From Myxacorys chilensis ATA2-1-KO14 (GTDB taxonomy: Bacteria > Cyanobacteriota > Cyanobacteriia > Leptolyngbyales > Leptolyngbyaceae): a stretch of DNA of 64,000 bases. The position numbers and the translations under genes were made by a program. The notes beneath the pieces were generated by a model. It was not told the DNA's origin, did not search any database, and was given only the letters and a program-made list of their open reading frames with translations. Location: NCBI GenBank assembly GCA_019359275.1, contig JAHHHP010000007.1, forward strand, positions 43,445-107,444, read 5' to 3'. Below, one piece after another: positions 17,957-27,096 of this stretch (the first letter of the stretch is position 1; every line of letters starts with the position of its first letter).

Positions 17957-19881
17957 TTACTTGACTACTCGGCTAGCGTTCAAAATGGCGAGGAGGGCAA
18001 CCCCCACATCAGCAAAGACGGCTTCCCAAAGGGTAGCGACTCCCAACGCACCAAGCAGGATAAAAAACGCTTTGATCGTCATTGCCATGACAATATTTTG
18101 GATCACAATCTTATGAGTCTTTCGCCCAATTTGAATGGCTTCCGCAATCTTAGAAGGGGCATCGCTCATGATCACCACGTCAGCCGTTTCGATCGCGGCA
18201 TCTGATCCCAATCCACCCATTGCCATGCCGACATCGGCTCTAGCAATCACCGGAGCATCATTAATCCCATCCCCGACAAACACAACTTTGCCTTTGCCTG
18301 CTTCGCGTAAAATTTGTTCGATAGCCTCTACTTTCCCTTCCGGTAATAGTTCAGCCCGATAGTCACTTAAGCCCAACTGTTTCGCAACTCCATCCGCAAC
18401 GTTCTCATTGTCGCCCGTGAGCATGATCGCTTTAGGAACATTGATTTTTCTCAGCGATCGAATTGCCTCAACCGCATCCGGCTTCAGTTCGTCAGCAATG
18501 ATAATTCGTCCAGCATATGTTCCATTCACCGCAAGATGAACAACGGTTCCATCGACATCACAAACGTCATGAGCAATGTTTTCACGATGGAGGAATCGAT
18601 CGTTCCCTGCAATCACAATCTGATTACCGATTTTCGCTTGAATGCCATGACCCGCAATCTCCTTATAGTCTTGCACTTGAGAATCATCGATCGCTTGTCC
18701 GTAAGCCGTACGAATCGACTGAGCGACCGGGTGATTAGAATGAGATTCCACTTGCGCTGCAAGAGCCAGTAACTTTGCTTCAGTAAAGCCGTTTTGCGGC
18801 ACAATTTGAGTGACTTTGAATATGCCTTGTGTCAGTGTTCCAGTTTTATCAAACATAACGGTATTCACTGCTGCCAGCGTATCCAGGTAAGTTGATCCTT
18901 TGACCAAAATGCCGCGTTTCGCCGCTCCGCCAACTCCACCAAAATAGCCAAGCGGAATGCTAATCACCAATCCACACGGGCAGGAAATAACCAGTAAAAC
19001 TAAAGCGTTATAGACCCAACGGAAGCGATCGGCATCGGTTGGATTATTCATGAATAGCGGCGGAATGATCGCTACGGCTAATGAAAGGAAAACCACGATC
19101 GGGGTATAAACTCTAGCGAACTTGCGAATAAACTTCTCAGTTTCTGCTTTCTTGCTGCTGGCATTTTCCACCAGTTCTAAAATTCGAGCGATCGACGACT
19201 CACCAAACAACTTAGTCGTCTTAATGGTCAAAACACCCGATTGATTGATCATCCCCGCTAAAACCGATTCTCCGACTTTCACAGTTCGCGGAACCGATTC
19301 ACCCGTCAGGGCAGAGGTATCAACTTGAGAGTTTCCATCCAGAATTTTGCCATCAAGCGGAATCTTTTCTCCTGGCTTGACGAGAATAACGTCGCCAATC
19401 TTGACCGACTCTGGAGAAACTGGTTTGACTTCGCCATTCACTTTCAGATTCGCGGTGTCAGGACGAACCTCTAGCAGCGCACTGATTGATTTGCGCGATC
19501 GCCCCACCGCATAGCCCTGAAATAGTTCTCCGATTCGGAAGAACAGCATCACGGCAACCGCTTCCGGTAAAAGGTGAATCGCGATCGCGCCCAGCGTGGC
19601 GATCGCCATCAAGAAATTCTCATCGAACACCCGCCCTTTAAGAATGTTGCGCCCAATACTGCATACTCCGCGATCGAGAACGGTGTAGTGTGCAGTTGCT
19701 TTTCAAAGAGGATGCCGACCAAGAATAGAGCGACCACGATCGCCACAACTTTAATTTCTTGTTTTAGACCACCATCGCCGTGATCATGATCGTGGTCATC
19801 CTCATTGTTGTGAGAGCGTACTGGCTTAGGGTCGTCATCACAACCACAGCAGCTTGATTGAGGAGATCTCTGTGCTTTCAT
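17957..19881 (-). pseudogene. P1B-type heavy-metal ATPase, frameshifted
   Basis: Two overlapping frames make one broken gene. The first, from ATG 19881, encodes a Cys/His-rich start (CCGCDDD, DHDHDHGDGG), one membrane segment and SIAEYAVLG. The second frame begins RNILKGRVFDENF and carries TGES, SCPCGLV, DKTGTLTQG, SNHPVAQS and GDGINDAP, a complete catalytic core with a CPC metal site. At about 19647-19656 the piece expected between (AYLLSGW...AG, some 15-17 codons) is absent and the frame changes. The loss lies between short GGCGC repeats. As written the protein cannot be made intact; its role would have been zinc/cadmium-type export. Confidence 0.85.
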
Positions 19882-20004
19882 TAGGTTTTTTGAAGGATGG
19901 TGACTTTTGAGCTTCTGAGCATAGACTCAGATATTAAGCAGAAAAAGACGATAGACGGATCAGGTTTTTGCTGGGTCAAGATGATCTGCAACCTCTCGGT
20001 AGCC

Positions 20005-20042
20005 GTTTCGACCTTGCGATAGCTCACTAAACGAGTCGATGG
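20005..20042 (-). pseudogene. Fragment of a second SmtB/ArsR-type repressor gene
   Basis: The minus strand reads TRLVSYRKVET, and the DNA aligns with 21162-21201 inside the intact repressor gene (coding MRLVSYRREGRN), with one 4-bp gap and a few substitutions. It sits 10 bp downstream of an SmtB-type operator and ahead of the broken ATPase. The simplest reading is that the ATPase once had its own repressor gene that has been almost wholly deleted. Confidence 0.6.
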
Positions 20043-20055
20043 GCATGGCTTTAAT

Positions 20056-20080
20056 ATATGAACATTAATTCAGATGTTTC
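20056..20080 (-). promoter_or_regulatory. SmtB/ZiaR-type operator
   Basis: The sequence ATATGAACATTAATTCAGATGTTTC closely resembles the known smt operator, which has ATGAACA followed by TATTCAGATATT. It would bind an ArsR-family zinc sensor, here most likely the product of 21081-21485. It lies about 175 bp upstream of the ATPase gene, just after the CDF gene, so the ATPase probably had its own promoter. The match is from memory of the motif, not from a search. Confidence 0.65.
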
Positions 20081-20122
20081 TCACTCTAACTGACGGTTGC
20101 GGTCTTGATCAAGCGTTTTTAA

Positions 20123-21046
20123 CTAATTATGAGTGCTATTTCCAGAAGTGCGATCGAGCGTCTGATCGTCCCACGATGCCGGATCTTCTGATGGCTCTAA
20201 GTGGGTAATCACATGACTTCCGGGAAGAGCGTGCGAGATCGCTAACTCGATCTCTTCACACAGATCATGCCCGTGCTGTACCGTCCATTCCCCTGGTACT
20301 AAAACGTGAAAAGAGATAAAGCGGCGCGATCCGGCAACTCGTGTGAGCAAAGCATGAAACTGAATCCCTTTTTCTTGATAAGGCATGAGCAGATTCATAA
20401 TCGTTTGTTGCTCATTTGCTGAAAGGGAGCGATCGAGCAACCCCGAACCTGTTTCACGCAGCAGCCGAAATCCTGCCCAAATAATGTTTGCTGCCACAAT
20501 CAGCGCAATGATCGGATCAAGCACCAACCAGCCCGTTAATTTCACAATGAGGATGCCAATCACTACTCCGGCGGATGTCCATACGTCGGTCAATAAATGG
20601 TGGGCATCGGCGCGTAAGGTGATGGATCTCAATCGTTTACCCGCTCGAAATAAAACAAAGGCAACGCCGCCATTAATCGCAGTCGCAACCAGAGAAAGCG
20701 CGAGTCCTAATCCAACTTGCTCGATCGGAAGAGGATTGAATAGCCGCCCCCAAGCTGCAACAGCAATGCTAATTGCAGCCACCATAATCAGGGCACTTTC
20801 CAATCCACTTGAAAAGTACTCCGCTTTAGAATGCCCGAAGGCGTGCTCGGCATCGGGAGGTTTAGTCGCGAAAGAGAGCGCCCAAAATGCTACCACTGCC
20901 GCAATTAGATTGATGCCCGATTCGAGTGCGTCTGAGAGCAATCCAACTGAGCCAGTGAGGAAGTAAGCACCTGCTTTTAGAGCAATCGTGATAATCGCGG
21001 CAACGATCGAGAGAATGATGTAAGAACGGGCAGATTTTGCACTCAT
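20123..21046 (-). CDS. Cation diffusion facilitator, metal exporter
   Basis: A 307-residue CDF exporter with six membrane segments and a cytoplasmic C-terminal domain. Metal-site residues are visible in TM2 (LLSDALES) and TM5 (DAHHLLTDVWTS, the HxxxD pair). GHSKAEYFSSG in the TM2-TM3 loop is typical of the family. The C-terminal domain has the ferredoxin-like FHVLVPGEWTVQHGHDLCEEIE. It would swap cytoplasmic Zn or a similar ion for protons. It starts 35 bp after the SmtB-type repressor gene stops, so the two form an operon. Confidence 0.9.
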   Translation of the reverse strand: MSAKSARSYIILSIVAAIITIALKAGAYFLTGSVGLLSDALESGINLIAAVVAFWALSFATKPPDAEHAFGHSKAEYFSSGLESALIMVAAISIAVAAWGRLFNPLPIEQVGLGLALSLVATAINGGVAFVLFRAGKRLRSITLRADAHHLLTDVWTSAGVVIGILIVKLTGWLVLDPIIALIVAANIIWAGFRLLRETGSGLLDRSLSANEQQTIMNLLMPYQEKGIQFHALLTRVAGSRRFISFHVLVPGEWTVQHGHDLCEEIELAISHALPGSHVITHLEPSEDPASWDDQTLDRTSGNSTHN

Positions 21047-21080
21047 TCCAGCATTCTATCGTCAGACTTGCCAGCAAAAA

Positions 21081-21485
21081 TCAAGCTTCTGATTCATCTA
21101 AATGTTCTGCCACTTCGCGATAGAGATTGACCACATGGTGGTCTGCCAAACTGTAATAAATGTTTCGACCTTCTCGGCGATAGCTCACTAGACGCATCGA
21201 TCGTAAGGCTCTAAGTTGATGAGACACGGCAGATTCGCCCATTTTCACGACTGCCGCCAAATCGCAGACACACAACTCTTGCGCTGCGAGAGCAGACAAA
21301 ATCCGCAACCGATTCGGGTCTGCCAGAATTGCGAAAAACTCAGCCATTCGCTGTGCCTGTGGGGTTGACAACATTTCTTGCCGCACCTGGCGAACGTTAT
21401 CCAACTGAATCGGACAGTCAGTTTCGCAACCGAGTACATCAGAATCTTGACAGGATGGCTTTTGGGGATCAGCAGGCTTAGTCAT
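21081..21485 (-). CDS. SmtB/ZiaR-type metal-sensing repressor
   Basis: An ArsR-family winged-helix protein of 134 residues, starting at the ATG complementary to 21483-21485. The DNA-binding helix is KMGESAVSHQLRALR. The C-terminal helix has DHHVVNLYREVAEHLDE, matching the alpha-5 zinc site of SmtB (Asp, His, His, Glu). An ELCVCDL segment and N-terminal cysteines (SCQDSDVLGCETDC) could form the second alpha-3N type site used by zinc or cadmium/lead sensors. It should repress the following CDF gene and the ATPase when metal is low. Confidence 0.9.
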   Translation of the reverse strand: MTKPADPQKPSCQDSDVLGCETDCPIQLDNVRQVRQEMLSTPQAQRMAEFFAILADPNRLRILSALAAQELCVCDLAAVVKMGESAVSHQLRALRSMRLVSYRREGRNIYYSLADHHVVNLYREVAEHLDESEA

Positions 21486-21804
21486 TGCAAACGTGGAGTT
21501 TGGCGTATCAGGGTCAAGAGAAATCCTCAACTGGTTTCAGTATAGAGGACGAAAGTGGGAATCATTCTCTGTTCCACGAATGAGTTTATGTTCCTCAATG
21601 ATAGAGATTTGGGCGTTGCTGAATCCCGGAATGAGCGTAGAGATTCTCAGAAATCGGAGTCTTTGAAAAACTTCAATTTCTTACCCACAAAAATCTTGAA
21701 AAACACCAAATTCATATCAAAATTCAGCATCGTCCCAGTCGAACTTAGCAACGTAGATGATCCTTGCGCTCTCGGGTCCGAAAATGCCGTTTGAAAGCTC
21801 CTTT
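21486..21804. other. Intergenic region upstream of the metal repressor
   Basis: It should hold the promoter of the repressor-CDF operon. I looked for a second SmtB-type operator and found only weak half-sites (TGTTCC, ATGAG around 21575-21600). No gene is convincing here. Confidence 0.35.
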
Positions 21805-23127
21805 TTACTTCTGCTTAGAACGATTTAGGCGTTGAGTTAATACCTCTAACGCTCTAGCATATTGGCGATCTGCTTCAGTGCCGACCTTACCAGGGTCAGT
21901 CATTAAGGTTCTTTGTTGTTCAAAAGTCAGATCAACTTTGACATCAGGCTGAAGTCCCTTTTGGTAAATATCTTTGCCTGATGGGGGCAACCACTTTGCC
22001 ACTGTGACAGCTACCCCTGAGCCGCCTGGTAATTGACGTAACGCTTGAATTCGGTTGTTCCCAAAGGTGGGCTTTCCGACTAGAATCGCCCGATGCTGAT
22101 CTTGAAGTGCAGCTGCCAGAATTTCGCTGGCATTCGCTGTACCGCTATCAACTAAAATCACAAGGGGTTTATCTGTGAGAACTTTTTGATTTGCTTTTTC
22201 CTGCTCAGCTTCACCTCCACGCCGAACTGTTGATAGAATCGTTCCGTCACGTAGCCACATTCGGGCGATGTCGAGACTAGCATCCAAGGAACCTCCAGGA
22301 TTGAATCTTAGATCGAGAAGATAGCCTCTGACGCCCTGTTGTTCTAAAGTTTGAATTGCTGTTTGCACGTCAGACGATGCGCTCCCTGAAAATTGCAGTA
22401 AGCGAATGTAACCGATCTTGCCGTTTGACGTTACTTCAACGCGATCGCGCACCGGATTGATATCAAATTGTTTTCTTGTGATGTTGAATTGGTGTTCTTG
22501 ATCTCCGCGCTGCACCACGACCTTAACAACAGTGCCGGGTGTCCCTTGAATTAACCCAGCAGCTCTATAAACATTCATTCCCCCAAGCGATTGATCATCA
22601 ATACGTTTCAGCACATCTTTGGGCAAAATGCCTGCGATCGCGGCAGGGCTTCCTTCAATCGGTGCAACGACAACAATCTGTTGAGTAGTTGCTTCAACAA
22701 TTTGAAGTCCGATCCCAGCTTTCGAGGAACCCGCTTGCAGAACTGCAAATTCTTGCGGGGAGATGAAGCGGGTAAAGGGGTCTCCTAGACGCCCAAGCAT
22801 TGCTCGAATTGCCTGATAGGTCGCTTCTGAAGAGGAATAAGATCGCTTCAAGTACTGCTGACGCAGGGCTTGCCAGTTTTGCCCGTTGAAGCTGCTGTCT
22901 AAATACTCACGCTCAACTATGCTCCAAACTTGATCGATGATGTCAGACCTATTCTGAGGCTTTGAAACAGGACTGGTTGAAGTTGGAGATGGCGCTGAGT
23001 TAGTCGGAGCTTGATTTGCAAATGCTGATCCTTCAGATCTCAATAAAATGGCACTCGCGATCGCAAGTACTCCTACAACCGAATTACATCTCCGAATTGC
23101 TCTAAGTTTCATGCTTTGATTCTGCAC
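21805..23127 (-). CDS. CtpA-like S41-family protein lacking the catalytic dyad
   Basis: A 440-residue secreted protein: signal peptide (about 1-38), Ser/Pro linker, N-terminal helical part, PDZ domain (about 120-210) and the S41 protease domain. S41 enzymes use a Ser-Lys pair in SASEI and TFGKG, 25 residues apart. Here the same positions read NASEI (Asn332) and TFGNN (Asn357), exactly 25 apart. The fold markers LDLRFNPGG and LQDQHRAILVG are kept. Active relatives process the D1 C-terminus. This one is probably not a protease and may bind C-termini through its PDZ. Confidence 0.85.
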   Translation of the reverse strand: MQNQSMKLRAIRRCNSVVGVLAIASAILLRSEGSAFANQAPTNSAPSPTSTSPVSKPQNRSDIIDQVWSIVEREYLDSSFNGQNWQALRQQYLKRSYSSSEATYQAIRAMLGRLGDPFTRFISPQEFAVLQAGSSKAGIGLQIVEATTQQIVVVAPIEGSPAAIAGILPKDVLKRIDDQSLGGMNVYRAAGLIQGTPGTVVKVVVQRGDQEHQFNITRKQFDINPVRDRVEVTSNGKIGYIRLLQFSGSASSDVQTAIQTLEQQGVRGYLLDLRFNPGGSLDASLDIARMWLRDGTILSTVRRGGEAEQEKANQKVLTDKPLVILVDSGTANASEILAAALQDQHRAILVGKPTFGNNRIQALRQLPGGSGVAVTVAKWLPPSGKDIYQKGLQPDVKVDLTFEQQRTLMTDPGKVGTEADRQYARALEVLTQRLNRSKQK

Positions 23128-23194
23128 ACTTCTACAACAGCGTGGAATTGTCTCCTAGCAAGTAAGGTTCCATCACATCACGTTTCAAGACCGC

Positions 23195-23980
23195 CTAGTT
23201 ACCTGTTTGCACTTGTTGAATAAAACCAAGTGTTTGCTGGTAGCTTTCTTGGTCTCCCTGCTGTTGAAAGAGTTGCGCTGCTTTCCGTAGATCAGCGATC
23301 GCAGTGGCTCGATTGCCAGATTGAGCATAAAGCAGGCCTCGGCTACCATACGCTTCAGCCAAACTGGAATTGAGCTGGGTAGCTTGTGTGAAGTCTTGGA
23401 TTGCACCTTTGACATCCCCTACCGCTGCCCGTGCTTTACCTCGGTTGTAAAAAGCATCTGTGTAGTTGGGTCTAAGCTTAACGGCTTGACTGAGATCTGC
23501 GACTGCCATTGGTAGGTTTCCCAGCCCAGCGCGAACGACGCCTCGATGGTTGTAAGCTTCTGGATAATTGGGTTTGAGTTGAATGGCGCGATCCAGGTCA
23601 GCGATCGCGCCCCGCAAATCTCCTTGGTCAGAGCGGATTTCACCCCGGTTATAAATCGCTTTGGCATTTTTCGGATCAAGCCGAACCGCTTGCTCAAAGT
23701 CAGCGCTTGCTCGCTCCAAATTACCCGCATCGTGATGCGCTAAACCTCGATAGATGTAAGCGTCAGTGTGTTTAGGATTTGCTTGAATGGCTTGGTTATA
23801 AGCGACGATCGCGCCCTGGTAATCACCCCGTTTTGCTTTTTCCTGCCCCTGGTTGAGCAAATCTGTCACTCTGGCTTGAGCTACGAAAGATTGCACTGGT
23901 CGGGCTTGAACGATTGGAGCCAAGCCGAGCAGGGCAGTCATTAGACCCAAAGAAGCTATCAATTTGTAAAATGGGTTCAT
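23195..23980 (-). CDS. Secreted TPR-repeat protein
   Basis: A 261-residue protein, starting at the ATG complementary to 23978-23980 with GGAGAGGAG about 8-16 bases upstream. A signal peptide ends near VQA (about residue 26). Five or six 34-residue TPR units follow, with the pattern AxxxYNRG...GDxxGAIxDxxxAIxLxP repeated. TPRs mediate protein contacts; the partner is unknown. It lies 67 bp upstream of the ctp-like gene in the same direction, so the two may be co-transcribed. Confidence 0.85.
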   Translation of the reverse strand: MNPFYKLIASLGLMTALLGLAPIVQARPVQSFVAQARVTDLLNQGQEKAKRGDYQGAIVAYNQAIQANPKHTDAYIYRGLAHHDAGNLERASADFEQAVRLDPKNAKAIYNRGEIRSDQGDLRGAIADLDRAIQLKPNYPEAYNHRGVVRAGLGNLPMAVADLSQAVKLRPNYTDAFYNRGKARAAVGDVKGAIQDFTQATQLNSSLAEAYGSRGLLYAQSGNRATAIADLRKAAQLFQQQGDQESYQQTLGFIQQVQTGN

Positions 23981-24313
23981 TGCTTTTTCTCCTCTCCACG
24001 TCGCCTTCATCCTAAAGCAGTAGAAAGCGAGAACGCCAGTAAAGCTTGTTTTCGCATCGTCATATTAGAAAGTGAAGGGGGATATTCATCGTGCTTGATT
24101 TGCACTGCTCTTGAGGCAAAACTCACCTGCCCTAAAGTTCGTCTTTTCACCGCTTGATCCAGTGAGCATCGGCACATTGAAGGTTGTCTCAGGCTATAGT
24201 GCAATGAGCTACAGCCCAGACAGTACCCTACTCAATCCAATAACCGTCCACCGCGCCGTTTCTAAGAGCTGACTTCTGTACCACTCATTTGTTGGTTCGT
24301 GTAGTAATTCCTT
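23981..24313. other. Intergenic region between divergent genes
   Basis: It should hold the promoter of the TPR gene. I see no gene, and no recognisable regulatory motif. Confidence 0.35.
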
Positions 24314-24463
24314 GTGCAAGATGCTTCAGAGGAGCCGGAGTTTGATCCAGATGATCCTCCTGTAGATGCAATTAAGGAAAGCTTGCAGAGGGCACTGCAT
24401 CAAGGGAAGGTAGGACAAACGATTCCGCTATCTCAGATGTGGGATGAGATCGAGGCAGAATAG
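24314..24463 (+). CDS. Small antitoxin-like protein, probably an orphan or remnant
   Basis: A 49-residue frame from GTG 24314 to TAG 24463. The end of the protein, AIKESLQRALHQGKVGQTIPLSQMWDEIEAE, has the pattern of small cyanobacterial type II antitoxins (…SLRxAWHE…GxTxPISQLWDGI…). An in-frame stop at 24305 rules out a longer version, so the usual N-terminal part is shortened. No toxin gene follows; a terminator does. It may be a remnant of a toxin-antitoxin pair. Confidence 0.55.
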   Translation: MQDASEEPEFDPDDPPVDAIKESLQRALHQGKVGQTIPLSQMWDEIEAE

Positions 24464-24487
24464 ATTGAGGTTGAGTGGTACAAAGTT

Positions 24488-24522
24488 AAAAAAGCTGAGA
24501 GGTTTGTGTCTCCCAGCTTTTT
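24488..24522 (+). terminator. Terminator after the antitoxin-like gene
   Basis: AAAAAGCTGAGAG pairs with CTCCCAGCTTTTT (one mismatch) around an 8-nt loop, with a T-run in the 3' arm. It serves the plus strand and, having an A-run on the left, could serve the minus strand as well. Confidence 0.75.
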
Positions 24523-24570
24523 GTGTGAATAACTTTATCTTCTACACTTAATGGACAAAAGCTCTAGACA

Positions 24571-24714
24571 TCAGAAGAATAGCAAAAGCAATCCAACTGG
24601 AGCAGGAACCATTTCACCGCGTAGATCCAGCAGTTGAACCAGCATTAAATACGCGATTCCTAGAATTAGAGAAATAACGCCAGTCAGAATAGCGACAAAC
24701 TTTGAGCGATTCAT
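24571..24714 (-). CDS. Small single-span membrane protein, 47 residues
   Basis: The ATG complementary to 24712-24714 opens a 47-codon frame: MNRSKFVAILTGVISLILG, a continuing hydrophobic helix to about residue 29, LLDLRGEMVPAPVG, and a hydrophobic LLLLFF end. The sharp topology and the RGEMVPAPVG turn make this look like a real conserved small protein of cyanobacteria; I recall similar sequences but no name. It lies between the terminator of the antitoxin-like gene and the divergent ABC ATPase gene. Confidence 0.7.
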   Translation of the reverse strand: MNRSKFVAILTGVISLILGIAYLMLVQLLDLRGEMVPAPVGLLLLFF

Positions 24715-24874
24715 AAATAGAATTAGAGCCAAACGTCCTTACATTCAGTGTAAGCAAAATTTCACGGCGGCGATCGTTCGGAGTTTGGCAAAGCCGTTTT
24801 CTCCGAAGTTGCGCTTTGCGCTAATCGCACTTAACCCAAAAATCCATTCATCAAAAATCGGATTGGATGTTTTA

Positions 24875-25888
24875 ATGGCAACACGCTATTCTGTAACCTT
24901 CCGTATGGATACTGCTGTTGATCCTCTAACTTCTACTACCGATGCCAACCGGGCGATCGCGCTGCAAACCTACGAACTGAGTAAGACTTATCGAACCGGA
25001 TTTTGGCTGAATCAGAAGGTGACATCGCTTAAGAAAGTGACGCTAACCGTGTATGAAGGCGAAACCTTCGGATTGCTAGGACAAAATGGAGCAGGTAAAA
25101 CAACGCTGCTCAAAGCGCTGCTGGGAATCGTACGCCCAACAGCAGGACGGGCAACTCTGCTGGGTCAGCCATTAGGCGATCGCAGTGTCAAGCAAAACAT
25201 CGGATACCTGCCCGAAAATCCTTATTTCTACGATTACCTCACGGGGTGGGAAATTCTTGAATTTACCGCAGGGTTGTTTCGTTTACCGCGATCGCATGTT
25301 CGTAAACGCATTCCTGAACTATTGGATCTCGTTGGCTTAGCGAAATCAGATGCGAAGAAAAAACAATTACGCCGCTACTCGAAAGGAATGCTGCAACGCA
25401 TCGGTCTAGCACAAGCGCTGATCAACGATCCAGAGCTTGTGTTTTTAGATGAACCGATGTCAGGACTCGACCCGCTTGGTCGTTATCAGATGCGCGAAAT
25501 CATTGGCTCACTTAAAGGACAAGGCAAAACGATCTTCTTTAATAGTCATGTGTTGTCCGATGTCGAGAAGATCTGCGATCGCGTAGCATTGCTGGCTGGC
25601 GGCGAATTAATTGCGATCGGCTCGATGCAAGAGTTGTTGGGCGTAGCCGAACAATATCGCGTCGTCGTCAAAGGTGGCAATCCTGATTTACTGCGTCAGC
25701 GCGTCCCCGATGTGGAGTTTCAAGACGGGTTGTGGATCGGGCATCTGCTTGGAGAGCCGCAGGACTTTATGGCGAGCGTGCGCCTCATGAATGCTCAACT
25801 GGTGTCCATCCAACTGGCACGACCGTCACTAGAAGAATTTTTTGTGAAGAAACTGCGCGATTCACATCGCGAAGCTCCTAGCGATTAG
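24875..25888 (+). CDS. ABC transporter ATP-binding protein
   Basis: ATPase of an ABC exporter of the CcmA/NatA kind. It shows Walker A GQNGAGKTT, Q-loop region YLPENPYFYDYLT, signature RYSKGMLQR and Walker B LVFLDEPMSGLDP, then the C-terminal domain (about 250-337) usual in multidrug or Nat-type exporters. Three in-frame starts exist: 24785, 24875 and 24905. I use 24875 because GGAT lies 8-11 bases upstream; the domain begins only after 24905. No permease gene follows, so its partner is elsewhere. Confidence 0.85.
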   Translation: MATRYSVTFRMDTAVDPLTSTTDANRAIALQTYELSKTYRTGFWLNQKVTSLKKVTLTVYEGETFGLLGQNGAGKTTLLKALLGIVRPTAGRATLLGQPLGDRSVKQNIGYLPENPYFYDYLTGWEILEFTAGLFRLPRSHVRKRIPELLDLVGLAKSDAKKKQLRRYSKGMLQRIGLAQALINDPELVFLDEPMSGLDPLGRYQMREIIGSLKGQGKTIFFNSHVLSDVEKICDRVALLAGGELIAIGSMQELLGVAEQYRVVVKGGNPDLLRQRVPDVEFQDGLWIGHLLGEPQDFMASVRLMNAQLVSIQLARPSLEEFFVKKLRDSHREAPSD

Positions 25889-25939
25889 CGTAGTGCGCAA
25901 CGTTGAAGGACACTCAGTGCTCATGCCAGTTGTTAACCA

Positions 25940-25968
25940 AAAAAATACGGGATGAAATGTCCATCCCG
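25940..25968 (-). terminator. Terminator of msrA
   Basis: CGGGATG (25948-25954) pairs with CATCCCG (25962-25968) around a 7-nt loop. On the minus strand this is followed by TATTTTTTT, the standard intrinsic form, just after msrA. Confidence 0.85.
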
Positions 25969-26004
25969 TCTCAAAACTTTAATTCAACACTTTAATTCAG
26001 TTTC

Positions 26005-26670
26005 TTACTGCTTTTCGCTCACCTCAGCCGTCTCGGGATAGCAAACTTTAGTCCCGCCCAAACCACAATATCCACCAGGATTCTTTGCCAGGTATTGCTG
26101 ATGGTAATCTTCCGCATAGTAAAACTCAGGAGCTTCTAAGATCTCCGTCGTGATTTCGCCATAACCCGACTTCTGGAGTTCTTTTTGATAGGCATCACGA
26201 GAGGCTTCTGCCTGTTGACGTTGCTCATCGGAGTAGACATAAACGCCCGATCGATATTGCGTCCCGCGATCGTTGCCTTGGCGCATTCCTTGAGTCGGAT
26301 TGTGACTTTCCCAGAAGATCTTCAGCAGTTGCTCGTAGCTGACCACATTGGGATCAAACACAACCAAAACAACTTCATTATGACCCGTCATTCCAGAGCA
26401 AACTTCCTGGTAGGTCGGGTTTGATGTCACGCCTGCTGCATAGCCAACAGCCGTTGTAAACACGCCATCTTGCTTCCAAAAGACTCGCTCTGCGCCCCAA
26501 AAGCACCCCAACCCAAACATCGCCATCTGCATTCCGGCAGGGAAGGGAGGCTTGAGCGGATTACCATTGACAAAATGCTTTGCGGGAACGGGCATTTGAG
26601 TTGCGCGTCCGGGCAATGCTTCTTCTGGTGTCGGAAGCGATGATTTTTTGCCAAATCCAAATAGCACCAT
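26005..26670 (-). CDS. msrA: Peptide methionine sulfoxide reductase A
   Basis: MsrA reduces methionine-S-sulfoxide in oxidised proteins. The 221-residue protein has an N-terminal extension of about 50 residues, then the active-site motif GCFWGAE (Cys about 55), [16 protein letters not shown] and a Cys-containing C-terminus ([15 protein letters not shown]) that supplies the resolving cysteines. The extension [21 protein letters not shown] is shared by cyanobacterial forms. It is a single gene with its own terminator. Confidence 0.94.
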   Translation of the reverse strand: MVLFGFGKKSSLPTPEEALPGRATQMPVPAKHFVNGNPLKPPFPAGMQMAMFGLGCFWGAERVFWKQDGVFTTAVGYAAGVTSNPTYQEVCSGMTGHNEVVLVVFDPNVVSYEQLLKIFWESHNPTQGMRQGNDRGTQYRSGVYVYSDEQRQQAEASRDAYQKELQKSGYGEITTEILEAPEFYYAEDYHQQYLAKNPGGYCGLGGTKVCYPETAEVSEKQ

Positions 26671-26979
26671 GGCTTTAAACTCTTCTTTTCAGACTGCTTT
26701 ACTTTTCTTTATGGTAGCTCAATCCACGATTTGATGGCTTCCAATACTCGCTATTCTCGCGCCCAAATCTGAGAGGAATCTAAACGTGATATTAGAGTTT
26801 CCATAGAGTTCTTTAACAGGTGGGCAAATAGTTACTTAGTAGTCAATCGTATTTGTTTGAGATTGTTCTTGTGCTTAGACGTTGGTAACACAATACACAA
26901 CTGTAGATTTTGGTGTTTACCTTAGCAATGTTAGTAGCGTTTGCACCCGCGTTGACAATATTCGCAAATGTCCTCAAAT

Positions 26980-27006
26980 CGTGAAGCCGCGATCGTGGCT
27001 TCACGA
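26980..27006. repeat. Inverted repeat, 10-bp arms
   Basis: TCGTGAAGCC and GGCTTCACGA form a perfect 10-bp stem around GCGATCGT, a near-HIP1 loop. Coordinates may be off by one. No T-run follows on either strand. A second, larger hairpin begins about 40 bp later. Confidence 0.7.
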
Positions 27007-27047
27007 GAAGCAAGAACCAACAATCTAAAAAACTTGGAGTGTTTGGA

Positions 27048-27096
27048 GCAATGTGGCTATCGAAAATGCAAGAAGCATTTTCGATAGCCACATTGC
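27048..27096. repeat. Perfect 22-bp inverted repeat with 5-nt loop
   Basis: GCAATGTGGCTATCGAAAATGC (27048-27069, only outer bases matter) is repeated inverted at 27075-27096 around AAGAA. A perfect 22-bp stem without a T-run is too long and stable for an ordinary terminator. It could be a processed RNA hairpin, a protein-binding palindrome, or the trace of an inverted duplication. Confidence 0.75.
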
